A program made the position numbers and the translations under genes. Source: Ruminococcaceae bacterium AB4001 (GTDB taxonomy: Bacteria; Bacillota; Clostridia; Saccharofermentanales; Saccharofermentanaceae). Taken from it: 64,000 nt of DNA. Below the pieces are notes generated by a model. It did no database searches. It had not been told where the DNA came from and was given only the letters and a program-made list of their open reading frames with translations. The stretch spans positions 61,305 to 125,304 of the forward strand of contig JHXJ01000008.1 of NCBI GenBank assembly GCA_000621765.1, written 5' to 3'. How positions within the stretch are numbered: position 1 is the stretch's first letter; every line of letters starts with the position of its first letter. This document shows positions 1 through 8,898 of this stretch, piece by piece.

Positions 1-599
1 GAAGCTGCGGTAATCTGGAAGATCTCGGGACGAGTAACGCCCTTTGTTCCGCCGCCGACACCGACTGTAACGGCACGCAGACACCTGTCGTTCATGTCAA
101 GGCATCTCTTCCACAAGATCCTGTCTTTATCTATCTTAAGTTCATTTCCCTGGAAAAGGTGATTGTCTATCATGGCCGCAAGAAGGTTGTTTGCGGTCGT
201 GATCGCGTGGATGTCACCTGTGAAGTGAAGGTTGATGTCTTCCATCGGAACGACCTGTGAATAGCCGCCTCCGCATGCTCCGCCCTTAACGCCGAAAACA
301 GGACCAAGAGAAGGTTCCCTCAATGCAAGAACGGGCTTTTTGCCGATGAGTTTCAATCCCTGAGCAAGACCGATGCTTACGGTAGTCTTGCCTTCGCCGG
401 CAGGGGTCGGGTTCATTGCCGTGACCAGAATGAGTTTTACATTGGGATTTTCGGGCAACCCCTCAACATAGTCTAACGGGAGTTTAGCTTTGTATTTGCC
501 GTAAAGTTCAAGCTTGTCGGTATCAAGTCCGATCTGCTCTGCTACTTTTGTAATGGGGGCGATCTTTGCACTCTGGGCTATCTCAATGTCACTAAGCAT
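1..599 (-). CDS. fhs: formate-tetrahydrofolate ligase, N-terminal part
   Basis: This gene runs off the left edge, so only about 199 N-terminal residues are visible. Translation of the minus strand gives a P-loop-like TPAGEGKTT at about residues 65-73, followed by the [22 protein letters not shown] region and DINLHFTGD, all typical of formate-tetrahydrofolate ligase. The enzyme makes 10-formyl-THF from formate, THF and ATP in the cytoplasm and feeds purine synthesis and one-carbon metabolism. The ATG at 599-597 follows an AGGAGAG ribosome binding site. It is transcribed divergently from veg and has its own promoter. The presence of fhs alone does not show acetogenesis, since many Clostridia carry it. 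Confidence 0.95.
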   Translation of the reverse strand, partial: MLSDIEIAQSAKIAPITKVAEQIGLDTDKLELYGKYKAKLPLDYVEGLPENPNVKLILVTAMNPTPAGEGKTTVSIGLAQGLKLIGKKPVLALREPSLGPVFGVKGGACGGGYSQVVPMEDINLHFTGDIHAITTANNLLAAMIDNHLFQGNELKIDKDRILWKRCLDMNDRCLRAVTVGVGGGTKGVTRPEIFQITAA

Positions 600-636
600 A
601 TCCGGTCTCTCCTGTCGTTTTTGTAATATGAATACG

Positions 637-665
637 ATTGTATTGTAAAAAGGAAGGCTTTTCAA
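637..665 (-). promoter_or_regulatory. sigma-A-like promoter of fhs
   Basis: On the minus strand TTGAAA (665-660) is followed after 17 nt by TACAAT (642-637). Transcription would start near 630 and give a leader of about 30 nt before the fhs ATG. Confidence 0.6.
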
Positions 666-715
666 TCACGGAAGGAGGGAGAACTGAGTGAAGCGATAAA
701 CCGCATCTATGATAC

Positions 716-766
716 CACTATATTTTGTATAATCCGTTGTCTTTTTTTACTAAATATAGTGTTTTT
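716..766. repeat. AT-rich inverted repeat with trailing T run between fhs and veg
   Basis: CACTATATTT (716-725) and AAATATAGTG (752-761) are perfect 10-base inverted arms around a 26-base loop, and five T follow (762-766). It lies just upstream of the veg -35 box. It could be a weak terminator, an operator, or a chance AT-rich repeat. Confidence 0.4.
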
Positions 767-768
767 CG

Positions 769-797
769 TTGACAACATATCAAGGAAATGTTAGCAT
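769..797 (+). promoter_or_regulatory. sigma-A-like promoter of veg
   Basis: TTGACA (769-774), a 17-base spacer, then TAGCAT (792-797). The -35 box is perfect and the -10 box matches 4 of 6. The leader to the veg start is about 80 nt. In Bacillus subtilis the veg promoter is known to be one of the strongest vegetative promoters. Confidence 0.6.
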
Positions 798-884
798 TGA
801 TGCATGTTGGAAATATTTGTGTAATGTCCCTTTAAGGAGTTTGAAATATTTTACAACACTAATCTCCGGGTGGGGGTAATTGGT

Positions 885-1160
885 ATGATAATCAGTTCCG
901 ATTTGGAAATGTGCAAAGCAAAGTTTGAAGAGCTCATCGGCAAGCGCATCGTCTGCAAGACCAACGGCGGCCGTAAGAGGATCATCACTTACATCGGCAC
1001 AGTTGAATGCTGCTATCCTAATGTTTTCACGATGCTCTGCACCAATGATGCCGGAAAGCAGTCTATCGTATCCTTCTCATACATCGATGTTCTTACAAGA
1101 ACAGTAAGAGTAGGTATCATGCCGGAGAAGGCACAGTCCGAAGACGTCGTAGCTGTCTGA
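885..1160 (+). CDS. veg: Veg family protein
   Basis: A 91-residue protein with the Veg (DUF1021) pattern: GKRIVCKTNGGRKR near residues 18-31 and a short hydrophobic SFSYIDVLT stretch. In Bacillus, Veg stimulates biofilm formation, reportedly by acting against the SinR regulator; its biochemical role is otherwise unclear, and whether this holds here is unknown. I chose the ATG at 885 over an in-frame GTG at 870 because the G-rich ribosome binding site (ggtggggg) lies 8-14 bases before 885 and overlaps the GTG. It is followed by a terminator and then ispE, the same neighbour as in Bacillus. Confidence 0.9.
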   Translation: MIISSDLEMCKAKFEELIGKRIVCKTNGGRKRIITYIGTVECCYPNVFTMLCTNDAGKQSIVSFSYIDVLTRTVRVGIMPEKAQSEDVVAV

Positions 1161-1185
1161 TATCATTTACTGATGTTTATCATGA

Positions 1186-1231
1186 AGACACTGTCAGCCC
1201 TGAGCCAATCAGGTTTTGACAGTGTCTTTTT
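1186..1231 (+). terminator. intrinsic terminator of veg
   Basis: An 11-base stem, AGACACTGTCA (1186-1196) with TGACAGTGTCT (1217-1227), followed by TTTT. Confidence 0.85.
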
Positions 1232-1318
1232 AATGTAGTGATTTGTTTTTTTTACAAATAGTATAAAATATATAAGTTAGTTTACGCCCTTCAGGTGGGC
1301 GGATGATTTGGAGCCATC

Positions 1319-2269
1319 ATGGATTCATACGAGATCACAGCAAATGCCAAATTAAACCTTTTTCTGCGTGTCAAAGGGATTCTTCCCAACGGATATCACA
1401 GTCTGTATTCCGTCATGCAGGAGATAGACCTTGCAGATGATCTTACGGTAAACATCTATCCGGAGCGTCCTTTCGGTTTTGATCTCAAGTGCATCGGCAG
1501 AAATGACATCGATCCTGAGAAGAATCTCTGCAGCAAAGCAAAAGACAGATTCCTGTCTTCTCTCCGGAAGAAGGCTTCTGCAGACCACTCGATCCCGAAC
1601 GCCGAAGCATGGCATAAAAACCAGTTTCCTTTTATAGAGATAATCCTTACTAAGAAGATACCTTCCGAATCAGGCATGGGCGGCGGAAGCTCAGATGCAG
1701 CCGCTGTTCTGATGGTGCTCCAGGAGCATTTCGGAAATCCTTTCACAGATGAGGAATTGAACCATATCGCAGTAAACGTCGGCGCTGATGTACCGTTCTT
1801 CCTTTATGGCGGCACATGCCTTTGCGAGAGGGTAGGAGATGAGATAACGCAGCTTGAGTCGCTTAACGGCATTCCGCTCCTGATAGTAAAGCCTTCGAAG
1901 GGCTGTTCGACTCCCGAGTGTTTCCACGCGATAGACAGCAGACCTCTGCCCGAATTCGACGAGAAGCGTTATGCATCTTATATCGAAAACCTGAACAACG
2001 AAGAAGCAGAGCCTTTGAAGAGATTTCTTGAAGGCGGCGATCTTCTTACAAATGATCTTGAAGGACCTTCAGTTGAAAAGGTTCCCGAGATCGAGAAGAT
2101 CAGGAAAGCACTGCTTGATTCCGGTGCGGAATACAGCCGCATGACAGGCTCCGGGAGTGCTGTTTTCGCGATGTATGAAAATGAAAGTTTAAGGGATGCT
2201 GCATTCGAAAAGATCAGTAACGATCCCGAGTTTTCAGACTGCGACGTTTTCTCTTCAAATACTATCTGA
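1319..2269 (+). CDS. ispE: 4-diphosphocytidyl-2-C-methyl-D-erythritol kinase
   Basis: A GHMP kinase of 316 residues that phosphorylates CDP-methylerythritol in the non-mevalonate isoprenoid pathway. The N-terminal NAKLNLFLRV carries the catalytic lysine (Lys11), the glycine-rich ATP loop SESGMGGGSSDAAA lies at about 116-129, and NVGADVPFF holds the catalytic Asp157. The C-terminal GHMP motif SRMTGSGSAVF is present. It is roughly 30 residues longer than the E. coli enzyme, mostly because of an insert at about 80-106. The ATG at 1319 has GGAG five bases upstream. A TATAAA at 1262-1267 may be the -10 box of its own promoter. The gene ends 8 bases from the convergent GNAT gene with no clear terminator. 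Confidence 0.93.
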   Translation: MDSYEITANAKLNLFLRVKGILPNGYHSLYSVMQEIDLADDLTVNIYPERPFGFDLKCIGRNDIDPEKNLCSKAKDRFLSSLRKKASADHSIPNAEAWHKNQFPFIEIILTKKIPSESGMGGGSSDAAAVLMVLQEHFGNPFTDEELNHIAVNVGADVPFFLYGGTCLCERVGDEITQLESLNGIPLLIVKPSKGCSTPECFHAIDSRPLPEFDEKRYASYIENLNNEEAEPLKRFLEGGDLLTNDLEGPSVEKVPEIEKIRKALLDSGAEYSRMTGSGSAVFAMYENESLRDAAFEKISNDPEFSDCDVFSSNTI

Positions 2270-2277
2270 CAGGAGTA

Positions 2278-2808
2278 TCAGAATGTGAGGGCGAAAAGGC
2301 CTCTCATATAGCCTCTTGAGTTTTCCGAATCGATAAGTTCAAATCCGCGGTTGCCGTAGAAATCGACCATTCCTTTGTTGGTCGCCGCAGAGTGGAGTAT
2401 TACGCTTTTCGCATCTGATTCACGGGCGATATCCAAAGCCCTGGCCATCAGATCGATGCCGATCCCCGTTTTCCTGAAACTCTGTTTAACCGCAAAACGT
2501 GAGATGTAGAATGAGAGTCCGGCCTTTTCGAGGAATGCGAAGGTCTCGTCCGAGAAGCTGTAGACCAAAGGATTTTCGACTCTCTTAATGCAGATCGTTC
2601 CGATGATCTTTCCTTCGCTTTCTGCAACAAGACAGGTCTGCTTAGAGATCCTGTCTTCAACGCTCTCGACACTCTCGGTCATTGCTTCGAGCATCGAAGA
2701 GGATATTCCTGAATCCGCGCAATAAGTAAGCATCGCGCTCCTTAATAAGCGCGATACTTCAGCTGCGTCAGAGACTGTAGCTACTCTTATTGCCGGTTTG
2801 TTCTTCAT
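2278..2808 (-). CDS. GNAT family N-acetyltransferase, last gene of the arg operon
   Basis: A 176-residue GNAT protein. The acetyl-CoA pyrophosphate loop is RKTGIGIDLM near residues 116-125, preceded by the beta-4 strand FYISRFAVKQSF and followed by FYGNRGF. Its ATG shares one base with the argF stop (TGATG), so it is translationally coupled to argF and belongs to the arginine operon. No argA or argJ gene is present here, and short single-domain N-acetylglutamate synthases (about 170 residues) are known, so ArgA function is possible by position. The sequence itself does not prove this; ribosomal protein or small-molecule acetylation is an alternative. Confidence 0.8.
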   Translation of the reverse strand: MKNKPAIRVATVSDAAEVSRLLRSAMLTYCADSGISSSMLEAMTESVESVEDRISKQTCLVAESEGKIIGTICIKRVENPLVYSFSDETFAFLEKAGLSFYISRFAVKQSFRKTGIGIDLMARALDIARESDAKSVILHSAATNKGMVDFYGNRGFELIDSENSRGYMRGLFALTF

Positions 2809-3731
2809 CAGTTAAGAAAGCAGTTTACGAGGATTGCCTTATGGGCATGCAGTCTGTTTTCAGCCTCGTCGAAAACAACGCTCTGAGGTCCGTCGATGAC
2901 ATCTTCAGTTACCTCATATCCTCTGTAAGCAGGGAGGCAGTGCATGAAGATCGCGTCCTTGTGAGCTACTCCCATGAGTTTGGAGTTGACCTGATAGTTC
3001 TTGAAGATCTCAACTCTCTTAGCCTTCTCGGCTTCCTGACCCATGGATGTCCATGTATCAGTGTAGATAACGTCAGCGCCTTCTGCAGCTTCGAACGGAT
3101 CTTCTGTCTTGACGATCTTTGAACCCGTTACCGCGGCATCTTCCAGGGCTTCGGCAAAATACTTTTCAGGGCATGTATAGTCCTTAGGGCTTGCAACAGA
3201 GATATCCATTCCTGCCTTCGCACATGCGTGGAGAAGGGAATTTGCCATGTTGTTTCCGTCGCCTAAGTAAGCCATCTTGAGGCCCTTTAAAGTACCCTTG
3301 TGTTCCTTGATCGTGAGGAGGTCAGCCAATACCTGTGTAGGATGCTGGTCGTCTGTAAGGCCGTTGATTACGGGGATCCTGCCGAAGTCAGCGAGATCCT
3401 GAACGTCCTGATGCTTGAATGTTCTGATCATGATGCCGTCGACCATGCCGGAGAGAACGTTAGCCGTATCGTAGATGGTCTCGCCCCTGCCGATCTGGAT
3501 GTCGTTGTTGCTTAAGAAAAGAGCCATTCCGCCTAACTGGTACATTCCGACTTCAAAGGAGACTCTTGTTCTTGTAGAAGACTTGGTGAAGATCATTGCA
3601 AGGGTCTTTCCCTTAAGAAGATGATGCTCGATGCCTGCCTTTGTCTTGGCCTTAAGATCAATGGCTGTGTCGAGAAGATAATCAAGATCTTCAAAACTTA
3701 CGTCTCTGTGGAAATCTATATAATGCTTCAT
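2808..3731 (-). CDS. argF: ornithine carbamoyltransferase
   Basis: 307 residues, the usual length. It transfers the carbamoyl group to ornithine to give citrulline. The carbamoyl-phosphate loop STRTR is near residues 53-57, HPTQ near 131-134, and the ornithine loop FMHCLPAYRG lies near the C-terminus. An AAGGAG ribosome binding site precedes the ATG. It is 24 bases downstream of argD. An anabolic role is inferred from the operon; no arcA or arcC is nearby. Confidence 0.96.
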   Translation of the reverse strand: MKHYIDFHRDVSFEDLDYLLDTAIDLKAKTKAGIEHHLLKGKTLAMIFTKSSTRTRVSFEVGMYQLGGMALFLSNNDIQIGRGETIYDTANVLSGMVDGIMIRTFKHQDVQDLADFGRIPVINGLTDDQHPTQVLADLLTIKEHKGTLKGLKMAYLGDGNNMANSLLHACAKAGMDISVASPKDYTCPEKYFAEALEDAAVTGSKIVKTEDPFEAAEGADVIYTDTWTSMGQEAEKAKRVEIFKNYQVNSKLMGVAHKDAIFMHCLPAYRGYEVTEDVIDGPQSVVFDEAENRLHAHKAILVNCFLN

Positions 3732-3755
3732 TTCTAGTGCTCCTTTATCTGTTGA

Positions 3756-5129
3756 TCAATCGTTATCGTCAGGAATTTCTTCGGTCTTCAGTGTCTCTGC
3801 AGTAAGTCCCAATTCATCTAATTTGTCGATCTTTGCCGAACCCGCTTTGGATGCCTTTTCCTGGATCATCTGTTTCTTGGCAGGGAATGCATCCTTGATC
3901 TTGTCGAAAACATTTTTGGGTCCCTGGACATCCTTAAGTATCTTATCGAGAGCTTTGACGAACTGCGCTGTCTGGGCCTTAGTAATGATGAGCGGGGGAG
4001 CGAGCCTTATGGTCGAACTTCCGATGGAACTTACAAGGAAACCCATCCTGAAGAGCTGTTCACGCATGCCGGGAGCGGTAATTGTGTCATCGAATTCGAT
4101 TCCGATGAGAAGGCCTTTGCCTCTTACCGAACGGATGCAGTTGTACTTTGCCCTTAACTTGTTGAGCTTCTCGAAAAGGTCATCGCTGACTTCTCTTACG
4201 TTATCGATGATGTTATCGTCTTCGATCGTCTCCATAACGGCATTTCCTGCTGCACAGGCCAGGGGATTTCCGCCGAATGTTGATCCGTGATCGCCGGGCT
4301 TCATTCCTGTTGCGACTGCATTGGTAGTGAGCATTGCGCCGATCGGAACACCGCCGCCCAAGCCTTTTGCAAGTGTCATGATGTCAGGGGCAACGCCGTA
4401 GTTCTGATAGCAGAACATCTTACCCGTACGTCCAATACCGGTCTGGACTTCGTCAAAGATAAGGAGGATACCCTTTTCGACGCAGAGTTTCTTAACCTGC
4501 TGGACGTATTCAAGATCTGCAGGATGCACGCCGCTCTCGCCCTGGATGAGCTCGAGCATGATTGCTGCAGTCTTATTTGTGACAGCTTCGATCATTGCAT
4601 CGATATCGTTATAGGGAACATGGACAAAGCCGGGAAGATTAGGCTCAAAAGGACGGGAGAACTTAGACTGGCCGGTTGCTGCGACTGTACCCATGGTCCT
4701 TCCGTGGAAGCTCATGTCAGCAGTGATGATCTCGTACTTGTTTATATCCTTATAGTAGAAATAACTTCTTGCGAGCTTGATAGCTGCTTCGTTTGCCTCA
4801 GCTCCGGAATTGCAGAAGAATACCTTGTCCGCAAAGCTTGCGCGGCAGAGTCTGTAAGCAAGTTCCGACTTCTGGGGAATATAGTAGTAATTGCAGGCAT
4901 GGATAAGGCTCTTAGCCTGTGAGCATATTGCGGAAGTGAGCTTCGGATGACCGTAGCCTAAGCAGTTGACTGCGATTCCGCCGATCATGTCGAGGTATTT
5001 TGTTCCCTCGGTGTCATAAAGATAACAGCCTTTGCCTTTTACAAAAGCGACAGGGAGGGGTGCGAATACCTGAAGACAGTATTCCTTATCGTAATCCTTA
5101 ATGAGGGCGAGATCATTTTCTATACTCAT
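3756..5129 (-). CDS. argD: acetylornithine aminotransferase with a C-terminal extension
   Basis: A class-III PLP aminotransferase that converts N-acetylglutamate semialdehyde to N-acetylornithine. [15 protein letters not shown] is at 107-121, the PLP-ring residues [12 protein letters not shown] at 225-236, and the PLP lysine is Lys255 in LAKGLGGG. The family core ends near residue 400; this protein continues to 457 with a charged, lysine- and glutamate-rich tail that looks disordered. It overlaps argB by 17 bases and has AAAGGA before the ATG. The tail has no recognisable domain. Confidence 0.94.
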   Translation of the reverse strand: MSIENDLALIKDYDKEYCLQVFAPLPVAFVKGKGCYLYDTEGTKYLDMIGGIAVNCLGYGHPKLTSAICSQAKSLIHACNYYYIPQKSELAYRLCRASFADKVFFCNSGAEANEAAIKLARSYFYYKDINKYEIITADMSFHGRTMGTVAATGQSKFSRPFEPNLPGFVHVPYNDIDAMIEAVTNKTAAIMLELIQGESGVHPADLEYVQQVKKLCVEKGILLIFDEVQTGIGRTGKMFCYQNYGVAPDIMTLAKGLGGGVPIGAMLTTNAVATGMKPGDHGSTFGGNPLACAAGNAVMETIEDDNIIDNVREVSDDLFEKLNKLRAKYNCIRSVRGKGLLIGIEFDDTITAPGMREQLFRMGFLVSSIGSSTIRLAPPLIITKAQTAQFVKALDKILKDVQGPKNVFDKIKDAFPAKKQMIQEKASKAGSAKIDKLDELGLTAETLKTEEIPDDND

Positions 5130-6057
5130 AATGTTCCTTTTTCTCCTTAACTATCATTGTGCCGATGCCGTTCTTTGTAAATGTTTCCAGAATGATCGAG
5201 TGAGGGATCCTTCCGTCTATTATGTGCGCACGGTCGACACCTCGCAATACCGTATCGAGACATCCTTCGATCTTGGGAATCATTCCGCCCTTGATTATTC
5301 CTTCTTCGACGAGATCCTTGATATCATTCTGATCCAGTACGGGAATGATATAGTCGGTACCGTCTTCTAACTTTCTTAATACGCCGCCAACGTCAGTAAG
5401 CGTGATGAGCTTTGAAGCGCCCAGAGCAACTGCTACTTCTGCAGCTACGGTATCTGCGTTGATGTTATAGCTCTCGCCGTCCTTGCCTACGCCGATAGGA
5501 GCTATGACGGGAATGTACTCGTCGTTTGCGAGCATTGAGATGACCTTTGTGTTGATCTTCTTGATCTTGCCGACATAACCGATGTCGATGGGGTTTCCTT
5601 CAGCATCTTCAGTCATCTTCTCGGCTTCGATGAGGTTGCCGTCGATACCTGAGATACCGATGGCCTTTGCGCCCTTGCCGCAGAGAGTGGATACGATATC
5701 CTTGTTGGTCTTGCCGATGAGCACCATCTGCGCATAGCCCATAGTCTCTTCGTCTGTATATCTCAAACCGTTGACGAAGTGGGATTCCTTATTCACTTTA
5801 TTGAGCATATCGCTGATGTCAGGTCCGCCGCCGTGAACGATAACGGGGTTGATGCCGATGTACTTAAGAAGCGTGATATCATCCATGACAGACTGCTTGA
5901 GCTCATCGTTGACCATGGCATTTCCGCCGTACTTGATAACGAAGGTCTGGCCTCTCATTTTCCTGATGTAGGGAAGTGATTCGATGAGGATCGATGCCCT
6001 GTCAACGTTGTTTTTCATATCGCCGGTGATTACCGGATTTTCCTTTTGTCCTGCCAT
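5113..6057 (-). CDS. argB: acetylglutamate kinase
   Basis: 314 residues of the amino-acid kinase fold. It phosphorylates N-acetylglutamate, usually the feedback-controlled step. VIKYGGNAM near residues 40-48 is the nucleotide-binding lysine/glycine loop and [12 protein letters not shown] near 74-85 is the substrate loop. It starts 2 bases after the argC stop. An N-terminal segment of about 20 residues before the kinase core could form the extra helix seen in arginine-inhibited enzymes, but I cannot confirm this from sequence alone. The last 15 or so residues form a charged tail overlapping the argD start. Confidence 0.95.
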   Translation of the reverse strand: MAGQKENPVITGDMKNNVDRASILIESLPYIRKMRGQTFVIKYGGNAMVNDELKQSVMDDITLLKYIGINPVIVHGGGPDISDMLNKVNKESHFVNGLRYTDEETMGYAQMVLIGKTNKDIVSTLCGKGAKAIGISGIDGNLIEAEKMTEDAEGNPIDIGYVGKIKKINTKVISMLANDEYIPVIAPIGVGKDGESYNINADTVAAEVAVALGASKLITLTDVGGVLRKLEDGTDYIIPVLDQNDIKDLVEEGIIKGGMIPKIEGCLDTVLRGVDRAHIIDGRIPHSIILETFTKNGIGTMIVKEKKEHYEYRK

Positions 6058-6059
6058 TA

Positions 6060-7133
6060 TCAGATACCTCTTACAATATATTTAAGTCCTGAATCTTCAG
6101 GGAAACCGAACATTGCGTTAGCTGCCTGTACTGCCTGGAGAGCTGCGCCTTTTCCGAGATTGTCCTGTGCGGAGAAGAGCTTAATCACGCCTGTCTCAGG
6201 ATCGAAAAGACCGTTTACGTCGATGTAGTTGGAGCATGCGACTGCCTTAACGTCAGGCAGGGCCTTTCCGGAAAGGACTCTGACAAATGTCTCATCCTTA
6301 TAGAATTCATTATATATAGCGTTGATCTTTTCCGAAGAAACATCCGTGAAATCCTTTGAGGGCTTTGCATAGATGCTTGCGAGCATTCCGCGCTTGAAAG
6401 GAGCCAGGTGAGGTGTGAACGTGACCTTGATATCACCGGGATTCTTTCCGGCAAGGAAAGAGCACTGCTCTGAGATCTCCGTTGTGTGACGGTGTCCAAC
6501 TGCGCCGTAAGGCTTGAAGGATTCGTCGAGTTCACAGAACGCATATGCGAGATCTGCCTTTCTTCCTGCACCGCTGACACCTGATGTTGCATCGATAATT
6601 ATCGAATCCTCTTCGATAAGGTGGGCCTTAAGGAAGGGCGCAAGCGCGATGAGTGAGCATGTCGGATAACATCCGGGATTTGCAACGAGCTTTGCAGTCT
6701 TGAGCTGCTCCCTGTAAAACTCTGGAAGTCCGTAAACAGCTGTCTCAAGGAGTTCGGGATTCGGGTGTGTCAGTTTATAAGATGTCTCATATGTAGCAAG
6801 ATCCTTATATCTGAAGTCGCCGCTGTGGTCGATTACCTTAGCGCCTGTCTTAAGGAGTTCCGGAACGATCTTTGCAGATACGCCGTGGGGAAGTGCAGTG
6901 ATGACGAGATCTGAATCTTTGGCTACTTCTTCATAAGGAAGATCTTCGCACTCATTGTCTACAACGCCCCTGAATTCAGGATAGATGTCTGAATAAGGCT
7001 TGCCTGCAAAAGTCTGGCTTGTGAGGTGTCGGAATCTGAAGTAGGGGTGACCGGCAAAACCTCTTACGAGTTCTGCTCCAACATATCCTGTGGATCCGAT
7101 AATAGATACGTACTTAACAGATTCATTAGCCAT
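6060..7133 (-). CDS. argC: N-acetyl-gamma-glutamyl-phosphate reductase
   Basis: 357 residues from the ATG at 7133. It reduces N-acetylglutamyl phosphate with NADPH. The Rossmann motif [16 protein letters not shown] is at the N-terminus, and the catalytic cysteine is in [10 protein letters not shown] near residue 155. A longer frame open to 7208 exists, but GGAGG (7147-7143) sits 9 bases before the 7133 ATG and the upstream part overlaps the promoter, so the shorter start is preferred. First gene of the operon argC-argB-argD-argF-GNAT. Confidence 0.95.
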   Translation of the reverse strand: MANESVKYVSIIGSTGYVGAELVRGFAGHPYFRFRHLTSQTFAGKPYSDIYPEFRGVVDNECEDLPYEEVAKDSDLVITALPHGVSAKIVPELLKTGAKVIDHSGDFRYKDLATYETSYKLTHPNPELLETAVYGLPEFYREQLKTAKLVANPGCYPTCSLIALAPFLKAHLIEEDSIIIDATSGVSGAGRKADLAYAFCELDESFKPYGAVGHRHTTEISEQCSFLAGKNPGDIKVTFTPHLAPFKRGMLASIYAKPSKDFTDVSSEKINAIYNEFYKDETFVRVLSGKALPDVKAVACSNYIDVNGLFDPETGVIKLFSAQDNLGKGAALQAVQAANAMFGFPEDSGLKYIVRGI

Positions 7134-7151
7134 ATTCTTAAGCCTCCGGTA

Positions 7152-7170
7152 AGGGTGGAATCCCCACCCT
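7152..7170 (-). promoter_or_regulatory. hairpin in the argC leader next to the ribosome binding site
   Basis: AGGGTGG and CCACCCT form a perfect 7-base stem with a 5-base loop. It ends 4 bases from the argC GGAGG, so it may modulate translation. There is no T run, so it is not a terminator. Confidence 0.5.
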
Positions 7171-7186
7171 GATGTTTGATTTATGC

Positions 7187-7215
7187 AATATAATGCATAA
7201 ATATTCAAAAGTCAA
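7187..7215 (-). promoter_or_regulatory. promoter of the arginine operon with an ARG-box-like operator in the spacer
   Basis: On the minus strand TTGACT (7215-7210), a 17-base spacer, then TATATT (7192-7187). Inside the spacer, 7194-7207 reads TGCATAAATATTCA on the plus strand, one mismatch from the ArgR consensus TGAAT-N4-ATTCA. A second symmetry, TTATGCA-N6-TGCATAA (7181-7200), covers the -10 box. ArgR bound here would block RNA polymerase, which fits arginine repression. The operator call is by consensus only. Confidence 0.65.
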
Positions 7216-7609
7216 CAAGATATGCAATTAAATTAATACATATTTATAAAAGCGTGGAACACTCCGCATAATATCGCAAAATGATCAGACGGAAATGCAG
7301 AATGACTTTTAGTAATCAAAAAGTAATGTAAATAAGGTGTTTTCAGCTCTTTGAAAAGTGATATTGCACAATGTGCCAAACCCCGAAAAATGCCTCATTT
7401 TATTGCATTTGCCTCTTTTTCTTGTACAACACACACAAATTATGTCCAAACCATTTGATATATTAACCAAGCGGAGCAAATTACTATGCCAAAATACAAT
7501 TACATTTTTTGGGAAATGTGCCATATAGTATTCAAATTTGCGTTTTGTTACTATTCTCGTAGTTATCTTGCCCACTTTCGGATGGGCACATTTTTGGAGG
7601 TTATAAGTT
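7216..7609. other. intergenic region between the arg operon and msmK
   Basis: About 390 bases of AT-rich DNA with no convincing gene. It holds a palindrome GCACAATGTGC (7366-7376), a weak candidate msmK promoter (TTACAT at 7500-7505, 18 bases, TATAGT at 7524-7529), and a hairpin TGCCCA/TGGGCA (7569-7588) followed by a short T run just before the msmK ribosome binding site. Confidence 0.4.
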
Positions 7610-8725
7610 ATGGCAAGTTTATCTTTCCAGCACGTTTACAAGAAGTATGAAGGCGGCGTTGTCGCAGTTTCAGATTTCAACCTTGACGTAGCAGATAAGG
7701 AATTCGTTATCCTCGTTGGTCCTTCCGGATGCGGTAAGTCTACAACACTTCGTATGCTCGCTGGTCTTGAAGATATTTCAGAGGGTGAGATTTATATCGA
7801 CGATCGTTGCGTAAACGACGTACTCCCTAAGGACAGAGACATCGCAATGGTTTTCCAGAACTACGCTCTCTATCCTCACATGTCAGTTCGTGACAACATG
7901 GCTTTCGCTCTTAAGCTCAGAAAGATGCCTAAGGATGAGATCAACCGCCGTGTTCAGGAAGCAGCTAAGATCCTTGAGATCGAGCACCTCTTAGACAGAA
8001 AGCCTAAGGCTCTCTCCGGTGGTCAGCGTCAGAGAGTTGCTCTCGGCCGTGCTATCGTTCGTGACCCTAAGGTCTTCCTCATGGACGAGCCTCTTTCAAA
8101 CCTCGACGCTAAGCTCCGTGTACAGATGCGTGTCGAGATCACAAAGCTCCACCACAGACTTAAGACAACATTCGTTTACGTTACACACGACCAGACAGAG
8201 GCTATGACCATGGGTACCAGAATCGTCGTTATGAAGGACGGTTTCATCCAGCAGGTTGACTCTCCTACGGAACTCTATGACAACCCGGTTAACACATTCG
8301 TAGCAGGATTCATCGGAATGCCTCCTATGAACTTCATCAATGCAGTTCTCAACGTTGAAGGTTCTGACGTATTCGTATCCTTCGAGAACGTTGCTATCAA
8401 GCTCCCTGAGAGATATGCAGTTGAGGAAGTTATGGAGCGTGACGGTCAGGAAGTTATCTTCGGTGTTAGACCTGAGGCAATCACAGACGATATTACATAC
8501 GTTACTGATCACCCTGAGTCTGCATTCACAGCTGACGTCGACGTCGTCGAAATGCTCGGTGCTGAGACATACCTCTATGTCACAGTAAACGGCTCACTCC
8601 CGCTCACATGCCGCGTTGACCCTACAACATCACAGTCCGCAGTTGGTCAGGTTGTAGACCTCGCAGTTGACTCTAACCGTATCCACCTCTTCGACAAGGA
8701 TACAGAGCAGAGCATCATTTCATAA
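7610..8725 (+). CDS. msmK: sugar ABC transporter ATP-binding protein, MsmK/UgpC type
   Basis: 371 residues. It hydrolyses ATP to drive carbohydrate import through partner permeases at the membrane. Walker [10 protein letters not shown] is at 37-45, the signature [14 protein letters not shown] near 134-147, Walker [13 protein letters not shown] follows, and the C-terminal ~130 residues form the MalK-like regulatory (TOBE) region. It stands alone between promoter and terminator with no permease genes beside it. In Gram-positives MsmK commonly energises several sugar transporters at once. Codon choice is strongly biased, like the ribosomal genes, suggesting high expression. GGAGG lies 9 bases before the ATG. 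Confidence 0.93.
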   Translation: MASLSFQHVYKKYEGGVVAVSDFNLDVADKEFVILVGPSGCGKSTTLRMLAGLEDISEGEIYIDDRCVNDVLPKDRDIAMVFQNYALYPHMSVRDNMAFALKLRKMPKDEINRRVQEAAKILEIEHLLDRKPKALSGGQRQRVALGRAIVRDPKVFLMDEPLSNLDAKLRVQMRVEITKLHHRLKTTFVYVTHDQTEAMTMGTRIVVMKDGFIQQVDSPTELYDNPVNTFVAGFIGMPPMNFINAVLNVEGSDVFVSFENVAIKLPERYAVEEVMERDGQEVIFGVRPEAITDDITYVTDHPESAFTADVDVVEMLGAETYLYVTVNGSLPLTCRVDPTTSQSAVGQVVDLAVDSNRIHLFDKDTEQSIIS

Positions 8726-8750
8726 TAGAAACAATCTTAGAACCTCAAAT

Positions 8751-8787
8751 AGGGACCGTCTCAAGTTTTTGGGACGGTCCCTCTTTT
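8751..8787 (+). terminator. intrinsic terminator of msmK
   Basis: AGGGACCGTC (8751-8760) pairs with GACGGTCCCT (8773-8782); TTTT follows after one C. Confidence 0.9.
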
Positions 8788-8807
8788 ATTACCTTTCTGA
8801 GGCAAAA

Positions 8808-8872
8808 TTTAGGCGTGCTTGTATCTTCAGGCGAAAAATAATATCATTTAATGTAGCGTTTTAGGCGTTCTT
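8808..8872 (+). repeat. direct repeats upstream of the PucR-type regulator gene
   Basis: TTTAGGCGTGCTT (8808-8820) recurs as TTTAGGCGTTCTT (8860-8872), with a partial copy containing AGGCG at 8829-8833. They lie in the presumed promoter region of the next operon and could be operator half-sites. Confidence 0.4.
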
Positions 8873-8898
8873 ATTATTTCTTATAAGAGGTAGAAACC

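Noticed and set aside
7309..7575. Minus-strand reading frame of 88 codons upstream of msmK
   Set aside because: AT-rich, no ribosome binding site, Cys-rich random-looking protein, and it covers the msmK promoter region.
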